Positions 1 through 10,866 of a stretch of 64,000 nt of DNA are shown piece by piece. The notes beneath the pieces are model-generated. The model was not told where the DNA came from. It worked only from the letters and a program-made list of their open reading frames with translations, and ran no database searches. Each line of letters starts with the position of its first letter. Position 1 is the stretch's first letter. Location: positions 148,288,759 to 148,352,758 of the forward strand of contig CATIUR010000003.1 in NCBI GenBank assembly GCA_949592205.1. The letters run 5' to 3'. Position numbers and translations under genes: made by a program. The DNA comes from Helichrysum umbraculigerum. Taxonomy: Eukaryota > Streptophyta > Magnoliopsida > Asterales > Asteraceae.

Positions 1-783
1 TGATAGTTTTGGAGATGATGTTATTGTATAATAGATGAATATAATGTGAATATAATGGTTTATGGAAATTTGATGTTAATAGTTAAGTTGAAGTATTGAT
101 AGTGAAAGTGGCATGAGTTGACTTAGAATAGTCAAAGAAATGTGATTTGGGTGTTAGAATAGTGGTTATTTGGGTAAAGACCCAAACGGGTCTTCAAAGT
201 GCCCAAATGGGTCACTAACGGGTCAAAAGGCTACGTTGAGTTGTAAATAGGATATGACGAATGTAAACATTGCACTAGGTCCCAATTGTGGTATTAAAAA
301 GGTAGTAGAAGTGTCAAAGTCTGAAGTTTGTTGGTTTGGAATTTGGTATGTCAACGGAAGTGGTCAAAAATGACCATAAAGTGGTCAACGATCCGTTTTC
401 TCGTTAAACATGAAATTTGGAAAAGTGTTAATTGGGAAATGTTCATATAGTCATAATACACGTGCCTGCAAATTTTCATGGTCATTGGACTTGTCATTTT
501 CAAGATATGCACGATCGAATTTCGGAAGATGGTAAAATGGACAGCAGGCTTCATTCCTGGGGAATGGGAGTCATTCCTGGGAAATTCGACTCAAATTTCT
601 AACAGCATGCTTCATTCCTGGGGAATGGGAGTCATTCCTGGGGAATCTCTTATAAATTCAACATTTTCTTATTTAAATCCTTATTTGATCTAGGGAATGA
701 TACAACAAGTCTAAAATGTCATATTAAAACGTAGGACTTTACGAAATGAAAAAAAAAAATGTTCTAAATTTCGGGGTGTTTCA
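1..783 (+). repeat. 5' LTR of Tekay-1 (3' portion only)
   Basis: This stretch aligns end to end with 7168-7952 and ends in GGGGTGTTTCA, directly followed by the primer-binding site. Differences from the 3' LTR: G at 243 where the 3' LTR has A (this changes TATAAATAG to TGTAAATAG), an A/G difference near 582, an A/T difference at 601, and a shorter A-run near 750. Four copies of the hairpin-forming motif CATTCCTGGGGAATG, one degenerate, lie at 552, 572, 613 and 633. Confidence 0.95.
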
Positions 784-786
784 AGT

Positions 787-798
787 TGGTATCAGAGC
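787..798 (+). other. Primer-binding site (initiator tRNA-Met) of Tekay-1
   Basis: TGGTATCAGAGC lies 3 bases after the LTR end and is complementary to the 3' end of plant initiator tRNA-Met. It primes minus-strand cDNA synthesis. The same 12-mer marks the two other LTR elements in the window, at 28511 and 60722. Confidence 0.95.
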
Positions 799-1175
799 TT
801 GGTTTAAGGGATTCGGGTATCCACCATTAGTGGGTACTTGATCTTAAGCCATTATTATTATTGTTGAGCATGATATTGAATTGTTATCTGTTTTGATTAA
901 TCTAGTTATTTGATTTCTAAGACTTTTGACTCGAAATATCTTGTGGTAACTTTGGAAACATATAACTGGGATATGATAATTCGTGTGACTGGCCACCACA
1001 ATAATTATCATATGGCAATTGTATGGAGCCAAGGAAGTCACAAGGTGTTAAGAAGATAAAGTCTTGGTAATAATTGTTGACTGCTATGTGACTAGGTGCA
1101 GTTAAATTACAAAGTAGACATTTTATTGATGAATATGTTTGTATTAAATATATTGTGTCTACTTTCAGTAATAAG

Positions 1176-4100
1176 ATGAATGATCAAGAAGGAATAGAAT
1201 TGACACTTGGGCCTCGTCCACGAGACCAAGCCCAGAATGTAAGAACTGGAGGTGATGATGATAGACAAAGACCTCCAGCAGATGATGCTAGGTTATCTTT
1301 GACCGACTTAAAAACTTTAATCTCAGCTGAAGTGGCAAAGGCTCAAGAGGCGTCCCTTCCCCTCTTATTGGGCCGTATTTCTGAAACCATACGTGAAACT
1401 GTTGCTGATGAATTTCAAAGGCGAGATGATGAAAATGAAATTGATCTTGAAAGACCACCTCCTGGTGGTGAAAGAAATGAGGAAAGACCACCAACACCTG
1501 TTGTTCGCAGGGTGATTCAAAATCGTGATGAAGATCGTAAATTCAGTTATAAAGACTTTTCTGTTTGTAACCCGCCAGATTTTCAAGGTGAGATGGATCC
1601 AATTAAATGTCAAAGGTGGTTATCTGAAGTTGAAGGGGCATTTGCCACGGCAGAAGTCCCTAACCGATTGAAAGTGAGATATGCTTCTAATCTTCTTAAA
1701 TCCCGTGCTAAATTCTGGTGGGAAGTTCAATGTCGTACTTTAGGAGAGGAAGCTATTACAGTGATGACATGGGAAGATTTTAAAAAGATGTTTGTTGAAA
1801 CTTATTCGCAGGATGCTGATCTAAATAGAATTCGTCGTGAGTTCCTTTCTATGGAACAAACGACTGAGTCGATAAACGAGCTGGTAGGAAATTTTCTGGA
1901 TCGAGCCCAATTTTGTCCAGAATACATGGCAAATCCTAAATTACTTATGGATCATTTTCATACAATCCTGAAGAAAGAAATTCGACAGTTTGTCAATCCG
2001 AAGAAATGTAGTACTTTTTCTGAAATGGTAGACGAGGCTCGATTTCAAGAACTGGAGTTAAAGAAGGATGAGAAAAGTTCCACGAAAAGAAAAGCTGAAT
2101 CCACTTCTACTCCATCCAAAAAGTTTAGATCTGGTGGAAGTTTTAGAAAGGATGATCGAACTGAAATCCCAGAATGCAAGATATGCCATAAAAGGCATCG
2201 TGGGGAGTGTAAAGCCGGGACTCTAAATTGTTTTTCTTGTGGAAGGCCGGGACATTTTAGCAAAGATTGTCCCAATCCAATCAAAGTTTGTCATCATTGT
2301 CTGAAACCAGGACATATTCGACCTGATTGTCCTGAATTGAAATCTCAACCTACTTCTTCTGCTCCTCGCAAGAATACTGAGAGGAAGACGGTGGAACCAC
2401 CGAAGCCTAGACACCGTTCCTTTCAAATTACTGCAGAAGAAGCACAAAGAGCCCCCGATGTGTTAACAGGTACCTTCTTTGTAAATCTTAAACCTGCATA
2501 CATACTGTTTGATTCGGGAGCTTCACGATCATTTGTGTCTGAAAAGTTCTGTCGATATTTCTCAATCCCTCTTACTGAGTTAGATGCTCCACTAGATGTG
2601 GAAGTTGCTGATGATAGAATTATCTTTGTGACTAATGTGTATAGAGGGTGTCAATTAGTGATTAACAATGAAACATTTCTCATAAATTTAATTCCAATGC
2701 AAATGGGTGAGTTTGATGTAGTTGTGGGTATGGATTGGTTAGGCAAACATAATGCTATAATCCAGTGTGAGAAAAAGATTATTCGTATTACTTCACCAAG
2801 TGGGGGAGTGATAGATATTTATGGCGAAAAGAGAAAACTTTCAATTCCAATTTGTACCTTTGCTCGTGCTAAACGCCATTTATCACATGGTTGCCAGGCC
2901 TTTTTAGCACATGTGATTGATACTCAAAAGCAAACTCCCAAATTATCTGAAATTCCTATTGTTAATGAGTTCCCCGATGTTTTTCCCGACGAGCTACCGG
3001 GCATTCCGCCCGATAGACAAGTCGAATTCCGTATTGAATTAGTACCGGGAGCTACACCAATTGCTAAAACACCTTATAGACTCGCCCCCTCTGAAATGCA
3101 AGAGTTGATGAAACAATTGCAAGAATTACTTGATAAAGGTTTTATTCGTCCGAGTAGTTCACCATGGGGTGCACCAATACTATTTGTTAAAAAGAAAGAT
3201 GGCACTATGAGAATGTGCATCGATTATAGGGAATTGAACAAGGTTACCATCAAGAATAGGTATCCCTTGCCTAGGATTGATGACTTGTTTGACCAACTCC
3301 AAGGTGCTAGTTTCTTCTCGAAGATTGATTTACGTTCTGGTTATCACCAATTGAAAGTTCGAGAAGAAGATGTGTCTAAAACAGCTTTCAGGACAAGGTA
3401 TGGCCATTATGAATTCGTGGTTATGCCTTTTGGTCTGACAAATGCTCCTGCCGCTTTTATGGATCTCATGAATCGAGTGTGCCGACCTATGCTCGATAAG
3501 TTTGTAATTGTATTTATAGATGATATTCTCATATATTCCAAATCTGCTGACGATCACAATGTTCATTTAAGGCAGGTATTACAAACTTTGAGAAATGAGA
3601 AACTTTATGCCAAGTTCTCCAAGTGTGAATTTTGGCTTCGTGAGGTACAATTTCTGGGTCATGTTGTTAATAACCAAGGTATTATGGTTGATCCTGCAAA
3701 GGTTGAGGCGGTGATGAAATGGGAACCTCCAACCAATGCAACAGAAGTTAGAAGTTTTCTGGGTTTAGCTGGCTATTACAGACGGTTTATCCAGGATTTC
3801 TCCAAGATTGCTACTCCTCTCACTAAGCTTACTCGTAAAAATATTAAATATGAATGGAATGATGCAGCTGAGCAAGCTTTCCGTACTTTGAAATTAAAGC
3901 TTAGTCAAGCTCCTGTCTTAGTACTTCCTGATGGTACTGATGACATGGTAGTTTACTGCGATGCTTCTCGAAATGGTCTTGGTTGTGTTCTGATGCAGAG
4001 GGGTAAAGTGATTGCTTATGCTTCTCGACAACTGAAAGAACATGAAAAAGGATATCCAACTCACGATTTGGAGCTGGCAGCGGTTGTCTTTGCTCTAAAA

Positions 4101-5798
4101 ATCTGGAGGCATTACTTATATGGTGTGAAGTGTACCATTTACACTGATCACAAAAGCCTCAAATATTTCTTTGATCAGCGTGACCTTAACATGAGACAGC
4201 GACGTTGGCTTGACTTGGTAAAGGATTATGACTGTGAAATTCTTTATCATCCAGGAAAGGCTAACGTTGTAGCTGATGCTCTCAGCCGAAAAGCGATGCA
4301 TCATGCTTTAATTGTTAAATCTCTTCGCATTACTGTCATTCCTGATTTACTTGACCAGATTAAGGAAGTCCAACCAAAGGCATGGCAAAAAGGTCTTTGG
4401 AGAGCAGAACGTATTAAAGGTCAAATTCCAAACATTGTTGATGATTCTCGTGGGATAAAAACACGTTATGGAAGGATATGGATTCCAAATTCACCTGAGC
4501 TGAAAAAGCTGTTACTTGATGAAGCTCACAAGTCCAGATATTCCATTCATCCTGGTGCAACAAAAATGTACCATGATTTGAAAGTTGATTATTGGTGGCC
4601 TGGGATGAAGCGTGAAATTGTGAAATATGTCGAACAATGTCTAACGTGTTTGCAGGTTAAAGCAGAACATCAAAAGCCATTTGGTAAAATGCAACCGTTG
4701 GACATACCTGTTTGGAAATGGGAGCACCTTACCATGGACCTTATCACTAAATTACCCAAAACTCAACGTCATCATGACACTATTTGGGTGATTGTTGATC
4801 GGTTGACAAAAAGTGCTCTATTCTTGCCAATTAAGGAAACTTATACTTCAGAGGCACTTGCTGATTTATATGTTAAAGAAGTTGTGGCACGACATGGTAT
4901 GCCTATCTCTATTATCTCTGATCGAGATAGTAGATTCACTTCTAGATTCTGGAACAAATTCCAAGAGGATATTGGTACTCGTATTCATTTAAGTACTGCA
5001 TATCATCCCCAGACTGATGGGCAGAGTGAAAGAACCATCCAGACGCTTGAAGACATGTTGAGGGCATGTGCCATTGATTTCGGTGGTAGCTGGGATACTC
5101 ACTTACCGTTGGTTGAGTTTTCTTATAATAACAGTTATCATGCGAGTATTGGCATGCCTCCTTATCAAATGTTATATGGCAGAAAATGTAGAACTCCAAT
5201 ATGTTGGGATGAGATTGGGCAACGAGAACTGGGTAGTACTGATATTGTCCAGAAGACGACTGAAAAGATTGATCAGGTCAGAGAACGGTTGAAAATAGCC
5301 CAAGATCGACAAAAATCTTATGCTGACAACCGAAGGCGTCCAATCGAATTCCAAGTTGGAGATTTTGTTATGTTGAAAGTATCTCCATGGAAGGGTATCA
5401 TTCGGTTCAGAAAGCGGGGAAAATTGAGCCCTCGATACATTGGTCCCTTTAAGATTCTTGAAAAAGTTGGAAAGGTAGCTTATCGCCTCGAGCTGCCTAA
5501 TGAACTAGCTGGAATACATTCTACTTTTCACGTGTCCTATTTAAGGAAGTGTTTGGTTGATGAAGCCGCTTACGTGCCATTGGATGAAATTGAAATTAAT
5601 GATCAGTTGAATTACGTTGAACAACCAGTGATGATTCTTGATGAAAAGATAAAGAAGCTGAGGAATAAAGAAATAAAGTTGTTCAAAGTTCAATGGAAAC
5701 ATCGCAAGGGTTCAGAATTCACATGGGAACCCGAGGAGGAGATTCTTCGTTATTATCCAGCTATATACCAAGAATGGATTGTGAGGACACAATCCTGA
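1176..5798 (+). CDS. Gag-Pol polyprotein of Tekay-1, intact
   Basis: A single uninterrupted frame of 1540 residues. The ATG at 1176 is chosen because the earlier in-frame GTG at 1155 is not a plant start. Order: gag capsid region (about 130-290); two CCHC zinc knuckles near 351 and 372 (CFSCGRPGHFSKDC, CHHCLKPGHIRPDC) after a cysteine-rich pre-motif; aspartic protease LFDSGAS near 443; reverse transcriptase with FIDDIL near 777; RNase H starting YCDAS near 925; integrase with an HHCC finger (about 1117-1162) and D,D,E residues near 1187, 1248 and 1284; a GPF-type motif near 1417; and a C-terminal chromodomain (about 1480-1530, with FKVQWKHR and FTWEPEEE). Chromodomains in this family direct integration to heterochromatin. 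No frameshift or stop is present, so the element is potentially autonomous. Confidence 0.95.
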   Translation: MNDQEGIELTLGPRPRDQAQNVRTGGDDDRQRPPADDARLSLTDLKTLISAEVAKAQEASLPLLLGRISETIRETVADEFQRRDDENEIDLERPPPGGERNEERPPTPVVRRVIQNRDEDRKFSYKDFSVCNPPDFQGEMDPIKCQRWLSEVEGAFATAEVPNRLKVRYASNLLKSRAKFWWEVQCRTLGEEAITVMTWEDFKKMFVETYSQDADLNRIRREFLSMEQTTESINELVGNFLDRAQFCPEYMANPKLLMDHFHTILKKEIRQFVNPKKCSTFSEMVDEARFQELELKKDEKSSTKRKAESTSTPSKKFRSGGSFRKDDRTEIPECKICHKRHRGECKAGTLNCFSCGRPGHFSKDCPNPIKVCHHCLKPGHIRPDCPELKSQPTSSAPRKNTERKTVEPPKPRHRSFQITAEEAQRAPDVLTGTFFVNLKPAYILFDSGASRSFVSEKFCRYFSIPLTELDAPLDVEVADDRIIFVTNVYRGCQLVINNETFLINLIPMQMGEFDVVVGMDWLGKHNAIIQCEKKIIRITSPSGGVIDIYGEKRKLSIPICTFARAKRHLSHGCQAFLAHVIDTQKQTPKLSEIPIVNEFPDVFPDELPGIPPDRQVEFRIELVPGATPIAKTPYRLAPSEMQELMKQLQELLDKGFIRPSSSPWGAPILFVKKKDGTMRMCIDYRELNKVTIKNRYPLPRIDDLFDQLQGASFFSKIDLRSGYHQLKVREEDVSKTAFRTRYGHYEFVVMPFGLTNAPAAFMDLMNRVCRPMLDKFVIVFIDDILIYSKSADDHNVHLRQVLQTLRNEKLYAKFSKCEFWLREVQFLGHVVNNQGIMVDPAKVEAVMKWEPPTNATEVRSFLGLAGYYRRFIQDFSKIATPLTKLTRKNIKYEWNDAAEQAFRTLKLKLSQAPVLVLPDGTDDMVVYCDASRNGLGCVLMQRGKVIAYASRQLKEHEKGYPTHDLELAAVVFALKIWRHYLYGVKCTIYTDHKSLKYFFDQRDLNMRQRRWLDLVKDYDCEILYHPGKANVVADALSRKAMHHALIVKSLRITVIPDLLDQIKEVQPKAWQKGLWRAERIKGQIPNIVDDSRGIKTRYGRIWIPNSPELKKLLLDEAHKSRYSIHPGATKMYHDLKVDYWWPGMKREIVKYVEQCLTCLQVKAEHQKPFGKMQPLDIPVWKWEHLTMDLITKLPKTQRHHDTIWVIVDRLTKSALFLPIKETYTSEALADLYVKEVVARHGMPISIISDRDSRFTSRFWNKFQEDIGTRIHLSTAYHPQTDGQSERTIQTLEDMLRACAIDFGGSWDTHLPLVEFSYNNSYHASIGMPPYQMLYGRKCRTPICWDEIGQRELGSTDIVQKTTEKIDQVRERLKIAQDRQKSYADNRRRPIEFQVGDFVMLKVSPWKGIIRFRKRGKLSPRYIGPFKILEKVGKVAYRLELPNELAGIHSTFHVSYLRKCLVDEAAYVPLDEIEINDQLNYVEQPVMILDEKIKKLRNKEIKLFKVQWKHRKGSEFTWEPEEEILRYYPAIYQEWIVRTQS

Positions 5799-5800
5799 AT

Positions 5801-5813
5801 AAGTGGGGGAGAG
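5801..5813 (+). other. Polypurine tract of Tekay-1
   Basis: Purine-rich AAGTGGGGGAGAG directly before the 3' LTR start (TGTAACGCCCC at 5815). This is the expected primer for plus-strand DNA synthesis. Confidence 0.9.
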
Positions 5814-5814
5814 T

Positions 5815-7952
5815 TGTAACGCCCCAAATTTCGTAAGTTCTAAATCTTAAAATATATAATTTAAACTGTTTAAGTTAGGAGGACTAACTGTGTAAAGTAT
5901 TTTATGTTTATAGGACTTGCCATTTAATGAATTAGTTAGTAGAGGGGTATAAGGTGACAAGTGCCATAAGTTGAGGGGCTTAGATGAAATTAACAGTATA
6001 AAAACCTAGGTTCTGTATTATTCCAGCTTATTCCAAACACTGTATATTTCTAAATCACGTACTGAGCTTTTGAGTGAAATCAAGAAAGAAGAAAATCAAG
6101 CAATTCAAACTAAGGTTTCGATTTCTTAAGGTTGCTAGCTACTAATTAGTGTTCTTGAGGTATGATTAACCTCCCTTTTGTGTTTAATTGATGAATTTCA
6201 TGAATTAGGTTAAACCCTAGTCTTGGGGTTTTGATGAATTAGTGGACTAATGATTCAATTAAGGTTTCATACACTTAATTATAGTATGTTCAATACATAA
6301 ATGATATTAGTTTGGTTAAAACACCCATGATCATGTGTTTGAGAAAAATTGAATAATTATAATCATGACCATGTATATGATGATTGCTATAAATGGGTAA
6401 TTGATATGTATTGTGTGTGATTATGCATCAAAGAGTGATACTTGTGATGTTGGTAAATGGAATTGATGAGAAATTATGATAAATACCCATTTATAAGCAA
6501 TCACACATAAAAGTGTATGAAGCTTATAGTAAGATTATAAGTGTTATGAGATTTAACACCTTGTAGTATGATATGTGATATAATTAGAAAGTGATTGTGA
6601 AATTGATACATGTTTATGTGATTATATGAATTAGGTGATAAACATGTTCAAGGTGTTACAAGTAATTATTCGTGTGGGCTATCACAAGGTAAGTTAATGG
6701 ATGATGCTATCTTTCTTCAAGTAATGCTTATTCCATTTACTTGGAAGGACCGGTAATGGATATGTCATTTACTTGATGAGTTATGATTATATACCGGGGT
6801 GTAGGCCCGAAGATGTTAATTCTTGCGGGAATTAGCATATGATATTATGGATCCTTAATATACGTATGTTGTGAAATGATATTGATTATCATTAATAGCC
6901 CATTTCTTACTAAGCTTTATGCTTACTCTATTATGTTTATGTGTTTTAGGTGAGCCAAGTGGGACCCAGAGGGATCCGGGTAAAAGGCCCGAATGATGCT
7001 AGTGGTGGAGCTTGTTAAGTTATCGGTAACAAGCTAATCTTTTGAATCATGCTCTCGATATGTAATCACCCCTTTTGTTTAAGAAAACTTAGTTTTGACA
7101 CCTAATGTTGAAAGTCAAACATGTTGAAGTGTGGAAGTCAAATTAGTCAATGAGTTGGTATACTCATTGATAGTTTTGGAGATGATGTTATTGTATAATA
7201 GATGAATATAATGTGAATATAATGGTTTATGGAAATTTGATGTTAATAGTTAAGTTGAAGTATTGATAGTGAAAGTGGCATGAGTTGACTTAGAATAGTC
7301 AAAGAAATGTGATTTGGGTGTTAGAATAGTGGTTATTTGGGTAAAGACCCAAACGGGTCTTCAAAGTGCCCAAATGGGTCACTAACGGGTCAAAAGGCTA
7401 CGTTGAGTTATAAATAGGATATGACGAATGTAAACATTGCACTAGGTCCCAATTGTGGTATTAAAAAGGTAGTAGAAGTGTCAAAGTCTGAAGTTTGTTG
7501 GTTTGGAATTTGGTATGTCAACGGAAGTGGTCAAAAATGACCATAAAGTGGTCAACGATCCGTTTTCTCGTTAAACATGAAATTTGGAAAAGTGTTAATT
7601 GGGAAATGTTCATATAGTCATAATACACGTGCCTGCAAATTTTCATGGTCATTGGACTTGTCATTTTCAAGATATGCACGATCGAATTTCGGAAGATGGT
7701 AAAATGGACAGCAGGCTTCATTCCTGGGGAATGGGAGTCATTCCTGGGGAATTCGACTCAAATTTCTTACAGCATGCTTCATTCCTGGGGAATGGGAGTC
7801 ATTCCTGGGGAATCTCTTATAAATTCAACATTTTCTTATTTAAATCCTTATTTGATCTAGGGAATGATACAACAAGTCTAAAATGTCATATTAAAACGTA
7901 GGACTTTACGAAATGAAAAAAAAAAAAATGTTCTAAATTTCGGGGTGTTTCA
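5815..7952 (+). repeat. 3' LTR of Tekay-1, complete (2138 bp)
   Basis: Begins TGTAACGCCC after the polypurine tract and ends GGTGTTTCA, giving TG...CA ends. The last 785 bases duplicate window positions 1-783. It carries an intact TATAAATAG at 7409 and four CATTCC-type hairpins near its 3' end (7719 onward). The sequence between 5830 and 6950 has no open frame. Confidence 0.95.
7346..7417 (+). promoter_or_regulatory. Core promoter of the Tekay-1 LTR: short palindromes plus TATA box
   Basis: Inverted repeats GACCCAAACGGGTC (7346) and GCCCAAATGGGTC (7368) and a half-site GGGTC (7387) precede TATAAATAG (7409-7417) with 17 bases between. The same segment at 179-250 in the 5' LTR has TGTAAATAG instead. 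That this is the true promoter is inferred from the TATA box and its position about 1.6 kb into the LTR. Confidence 0.55.
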
Positions 7953-8885
7953 TATTTTGACCACCTTCTTATAAAAAGATGGGAAGGTATAGAAACAACA
8001 TCATTGATATTGTATACACAATATGTGCAGACATATCAAACCCTAACATACGAACTTATTGCACCAATATTCAACAAAACTATTACTAGAATCAAAAGAA
8101 ACATATAAAAGGAACACATTAAAATATAACATTCACTGTAGAAGCATGTTGAAAACAACATAAAAACTGAACTGTTAAACAAACACATAACATTCATATA
8201 TAAATAATGTTATAAAAACATGCTAACAGATCTACTAACCTTATATATAATCTTTTTGACTTATATGTCACATGCATAAAGGATGCAATGCAGTTCTGAA
8301 ATTTTCATCTATTGCTTGCTTCATCGCTGTATCCTGATGGCTAACCACCAAAGTAGGTTCTTTACTGAAGGTTTTAAGAAACGCATCAACGAACCATTTA
8401 AAGGAATCAATGGATAATAATGCAACACGAAAAAGAATCTCTTATGATTGTCAATACCAGTAAGAGGTATAAACTTCATATTGCACCTATTTGTTAAAAT
8501 TCAGTTCAGAGTAATGTTAAAAAAAAACAACTTGAAAACATAACAAAATCCAAAATAATTAAAGAAAAACAGATAATATATATAACATTCATTTAATAAT
8601 GATGTTATACTAGTAAACAAATAAGGCTATAAATGAAGTCAATATACCTTTTTGTTTCATATTTAGCATCAAAGCAAACGATATTTTCAAAATTCTTGAT
8701 AATTCATCTTGGAAATATTATCAGCCCAAAAAAAACACCAAGAATTAAACATTCCTCATCACATTTGTACTCTCTTGATTACAATATGAGTGCTACTATC
8801 TCCTATATATCTATTTATATCGTTAGCCTCCTATATATCTTATAGTCAACATTATGTGGACCAGACCATATCATAACCACCACTT
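7953..8885 (-). pseudogene. FAR1/FHY3-like (MULE transposase-derived) pseudogene
   Basis: Reading the minus strand from 8885 down, FAR1-family blocks appear in the right order but in shifting frames. They are GPHNVDYK (8870), FFWADNISKMNYQEF (about 8740), FENIVCFDAKYETKR ending at a GT splice site near 8647, then, after an intron of about 155 bases ending in AG, CNMKFIPLTGIDNHKR (8485-8440). Next come SIDSFKWFVDAFLKTF and VVSHQDTAMKQAIDENF, then LCM-stop-HI (8265). A SWIM-finger remnant ICLHIL and IPSHLFIRRWSK end exactly at the Tekay-1 LTR (7953). The domain is the MULE/RNase-H-like transposase core. Several single-base shifts and stops make it dead, and the segment between the core and the SWIM finger is much shorter than usual. 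Known family members are either domesticated transcription factors or Mutator-like transposases; the flanking inverted repeats here favour a transposon origin. Confidence 0.85.
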
Positions 8886-9757
8886 ATATCACATTTAGGC
8901 TGATAACAATAAGTAAAAAAAAAAAAACATGTTAATAGCTAACATTCAACACAAAAACATGTTAACAAATAACAATAAGTACAAACACAGGTTAAAAGCT
9001 TATATGCATTACAAAAGCATGTTAACATCAAACATTCAATAGAAAAACCAAGCTATCAGCTACAAAAGCATGTTAACATCTAATATTCATTATAGAAGCA
9101 TGTTTACACCTAACATCCGAGATGATTGATCCAAAACCTAATTTCAGTTAAGCATCTTCATTAACATAAATTTTATCATGCAAACAAATAAAAACGAATG
9201 ATAAAAGGAAAAAGTACCTAAAAATGAAAATTACTGGGGGGAAAAACCCTAAAACACACAATACTATAAAATTAAGCTTACTGGCAGCATCAGCAATAGT
9301 AAAAGTAGTTTCGCAAGGATGATTCAGACTAATTGACAATATAAAAGCTGCAAGAAAACGATTCGATAGTTATAACATATTAAAAAAGAAAAGAAAAAAA
9401 ATGAAGAACAATGTAATTGACCATTAAAACCTGAAATTGAGATGAAACTGTTATAAACAATCATAATCGTATGCATAATCGAAGTCGTAAGATGAATCTA
9501 AGTGAAATCAGTGATGTAGAACTTAAGAGTATGTGTTTAGGTAGTTCGTACCAGTTAATTTCATTGTATCTGTATATGTATTTAATGATTAAAAGAAAGA
9601 TAAAAGGTGAGAAGACAAAAATACCCTTGTCCCTGAAATAGCATTAACAAAAAGAGGAGGAGGGAGGAGCCGCTCGAATATTTAAACATGTAAGATCAAT
9701 GGTGAAAAGCTTACTTCCCTACTTCCCCAAGATCAAGAGCTTCCCTCTTGATCCTTC

Positions 9758-9760
<3 letters not shown>
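7953..9760. mobile_element. Remnant of a TA-flanked TIR element carrying the FAR1-like relic; left end lost to Tekay-1
   Basis: The right end (about 9713-9760, ending CTTGATCCTTCCCCT against the TA tract) matches the right terminal repeat of the element at 9797-10818. Both interiors share an imperfect repeat of the form ACATTCAnnnnAAGCATGTTAAC, seen here at 8120, 8190, 8940, 9015, 9060 and 9090. The left end is missing because Tekay-1 inserted there. Treating the FAR1-like relic as this element's own transposase gene is an inference. 8885-9712 shows no other coding signal. Confidence 0.5.

Positions 9761-9796
<36 letters not shown>
9761..9796. repeat. (TA)18 tract between two TIR elements
   Basis: A pure TA dinucleotide run flanked on both sides by inverted copies of the same terminal sequence (CTTCCCCT to the left, GGGGAAGG to the right). 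Confidence 0.95.
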
Positions 9797-9799
<3 letters not shown>

Positions 9800-10815
9800 G
9801 AAGGATCAAGAGGGAAGCTCTTAAATTGGGGGAAGGAGGGAAGTAAACCACAACCACTTATTTTCTCACATCATCTATAATACCCATTTTCTCAATTTAT
9901 GACTAAAATCCAAAATTAAAGCATGTAGTTCAATGATTCCTTCAATCAAAAACATTATAGATCTTCATATCCATCAAATACATTCATACACATCTTCAAT
10001 TCGTCATAATTCGGATTCATTCAAAATTATAAAATTTGGTGTAACTTTTGGGTTTTTGAGAAAATTTTGATTTGGTGATGAAAAACAATAGAATTAAACG
10101 AATTTCTTTGTAAAAAACATATAAACAAGTAATTAATCGAATTATGGTCGTCATTACAATCGAATTTCACAAACTCAAAAAATTTTCAGAACGTTAACAT
10201 TCATCTGAAAAGCATGTTATCAAAATTACAACTTCATAGTTCCAAATATTCATTTACGATGAATATTAACGTATATATGCTATTACACACCATTGAATGT
10301 GATAGCATAACATTCATTAGTGTATAATAATGTATATGAGTTACATTCATCGTAAATGAATGTTATAATTATCATTGTGTATAATACCATGCATGTAGTG
10401 TATAAGTTAATATGCATTGTAAATGAATATTAAAGTGTTCATCATTGTCAATAACACATAAAGCTAACGTTCATCACCAGTGAATCTTAAAAACTAAAAA
10501 AAAAAAGAAGGAAGATATTAACATTTTTTAAGATAAATCTTAACTAATATATATTATTATACAGTAATGAATGTTAAGTTATGATATTCATTAATATAAA
10601 TAACATATATAAGTTACTATTCATGATAAATGAATGTTTATGTATATTAAATTGTAATTTGACTAACATGCTTTTGAAATGCATGTTAACGTGCTGGGAG
10701 GTGATTTCAAGTTATTTACAAAAATGCCACCGCGTTGACTTTTGAGTTGACCAGAATGTGTGACTGAGAATAGCTTCCCTCCTTCCCCCATTTTGTTACT
10801 TCCCTCTTGATCTCC

Positions 10816-10818
<3 letters not shown>
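9797..10818. mobile_element. TA-tract-flanked TIR element 1 (1022 bp, non-autonomous)
   Basis: Terminal inverted repeats of about 46 bp: the left (9797-9843) starts GGGGAAGGATCAAGAGGGAAG and the right (10774-10818) is its near-complement ending CTTGATCTCCCCCT. Both ends abut (TA)n tracts, as described from memory for Micron elements of rice and TA-flanked transposons of maize. The interior is AT-rich with repeated ACATTCA and CATGTTAAC words and has no usable open frame. Confidence 0.75.

Positions 10819-10864
<46 letters not shown>
10819..10864. repeat. (TA)23 tract
   Basis: A pure TA run separating TIR element 1 from TIR element 2. Confidence 0.95.

Positions 10865-10866
<2 letters not shown>

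Larger units (their letters stand above)
1..7952 (+). mobile_element. Ty3/gypsy LTR retrotransposon, Tekay/Del chromovirus (Tekay-1), young
   Basis: The order LTR, initiator-Met primer-binding site, one gag-pol frame ending in a chromodomain, polypurine tract, LTR identifies a chromovirus. LTRs over 2 kb fit the Del/Tekay lineage. Only the last 783 bases of the 5' LTR are inside the window. They differ from the matching part of the 3' LTR by three substitutions and a 2-base change in an A-run (about 0.4 percent), so insertion was recent, roughly 0.15 million years if a rate of 1.3e-8 per site per year applies. The right flank TATTT would be the 5-bp target duplication; its partner lies outside the window. 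The element landed inside a FAR1-like pseudogene (7953 onward). Confidence 0.95.

Noticed and set aside
1155..1175. Upstream GTG start of the Tekay-1 polyprotein
   Set aside because: Plant translation begins at ATG; the first in-frame ATG is at 1176.
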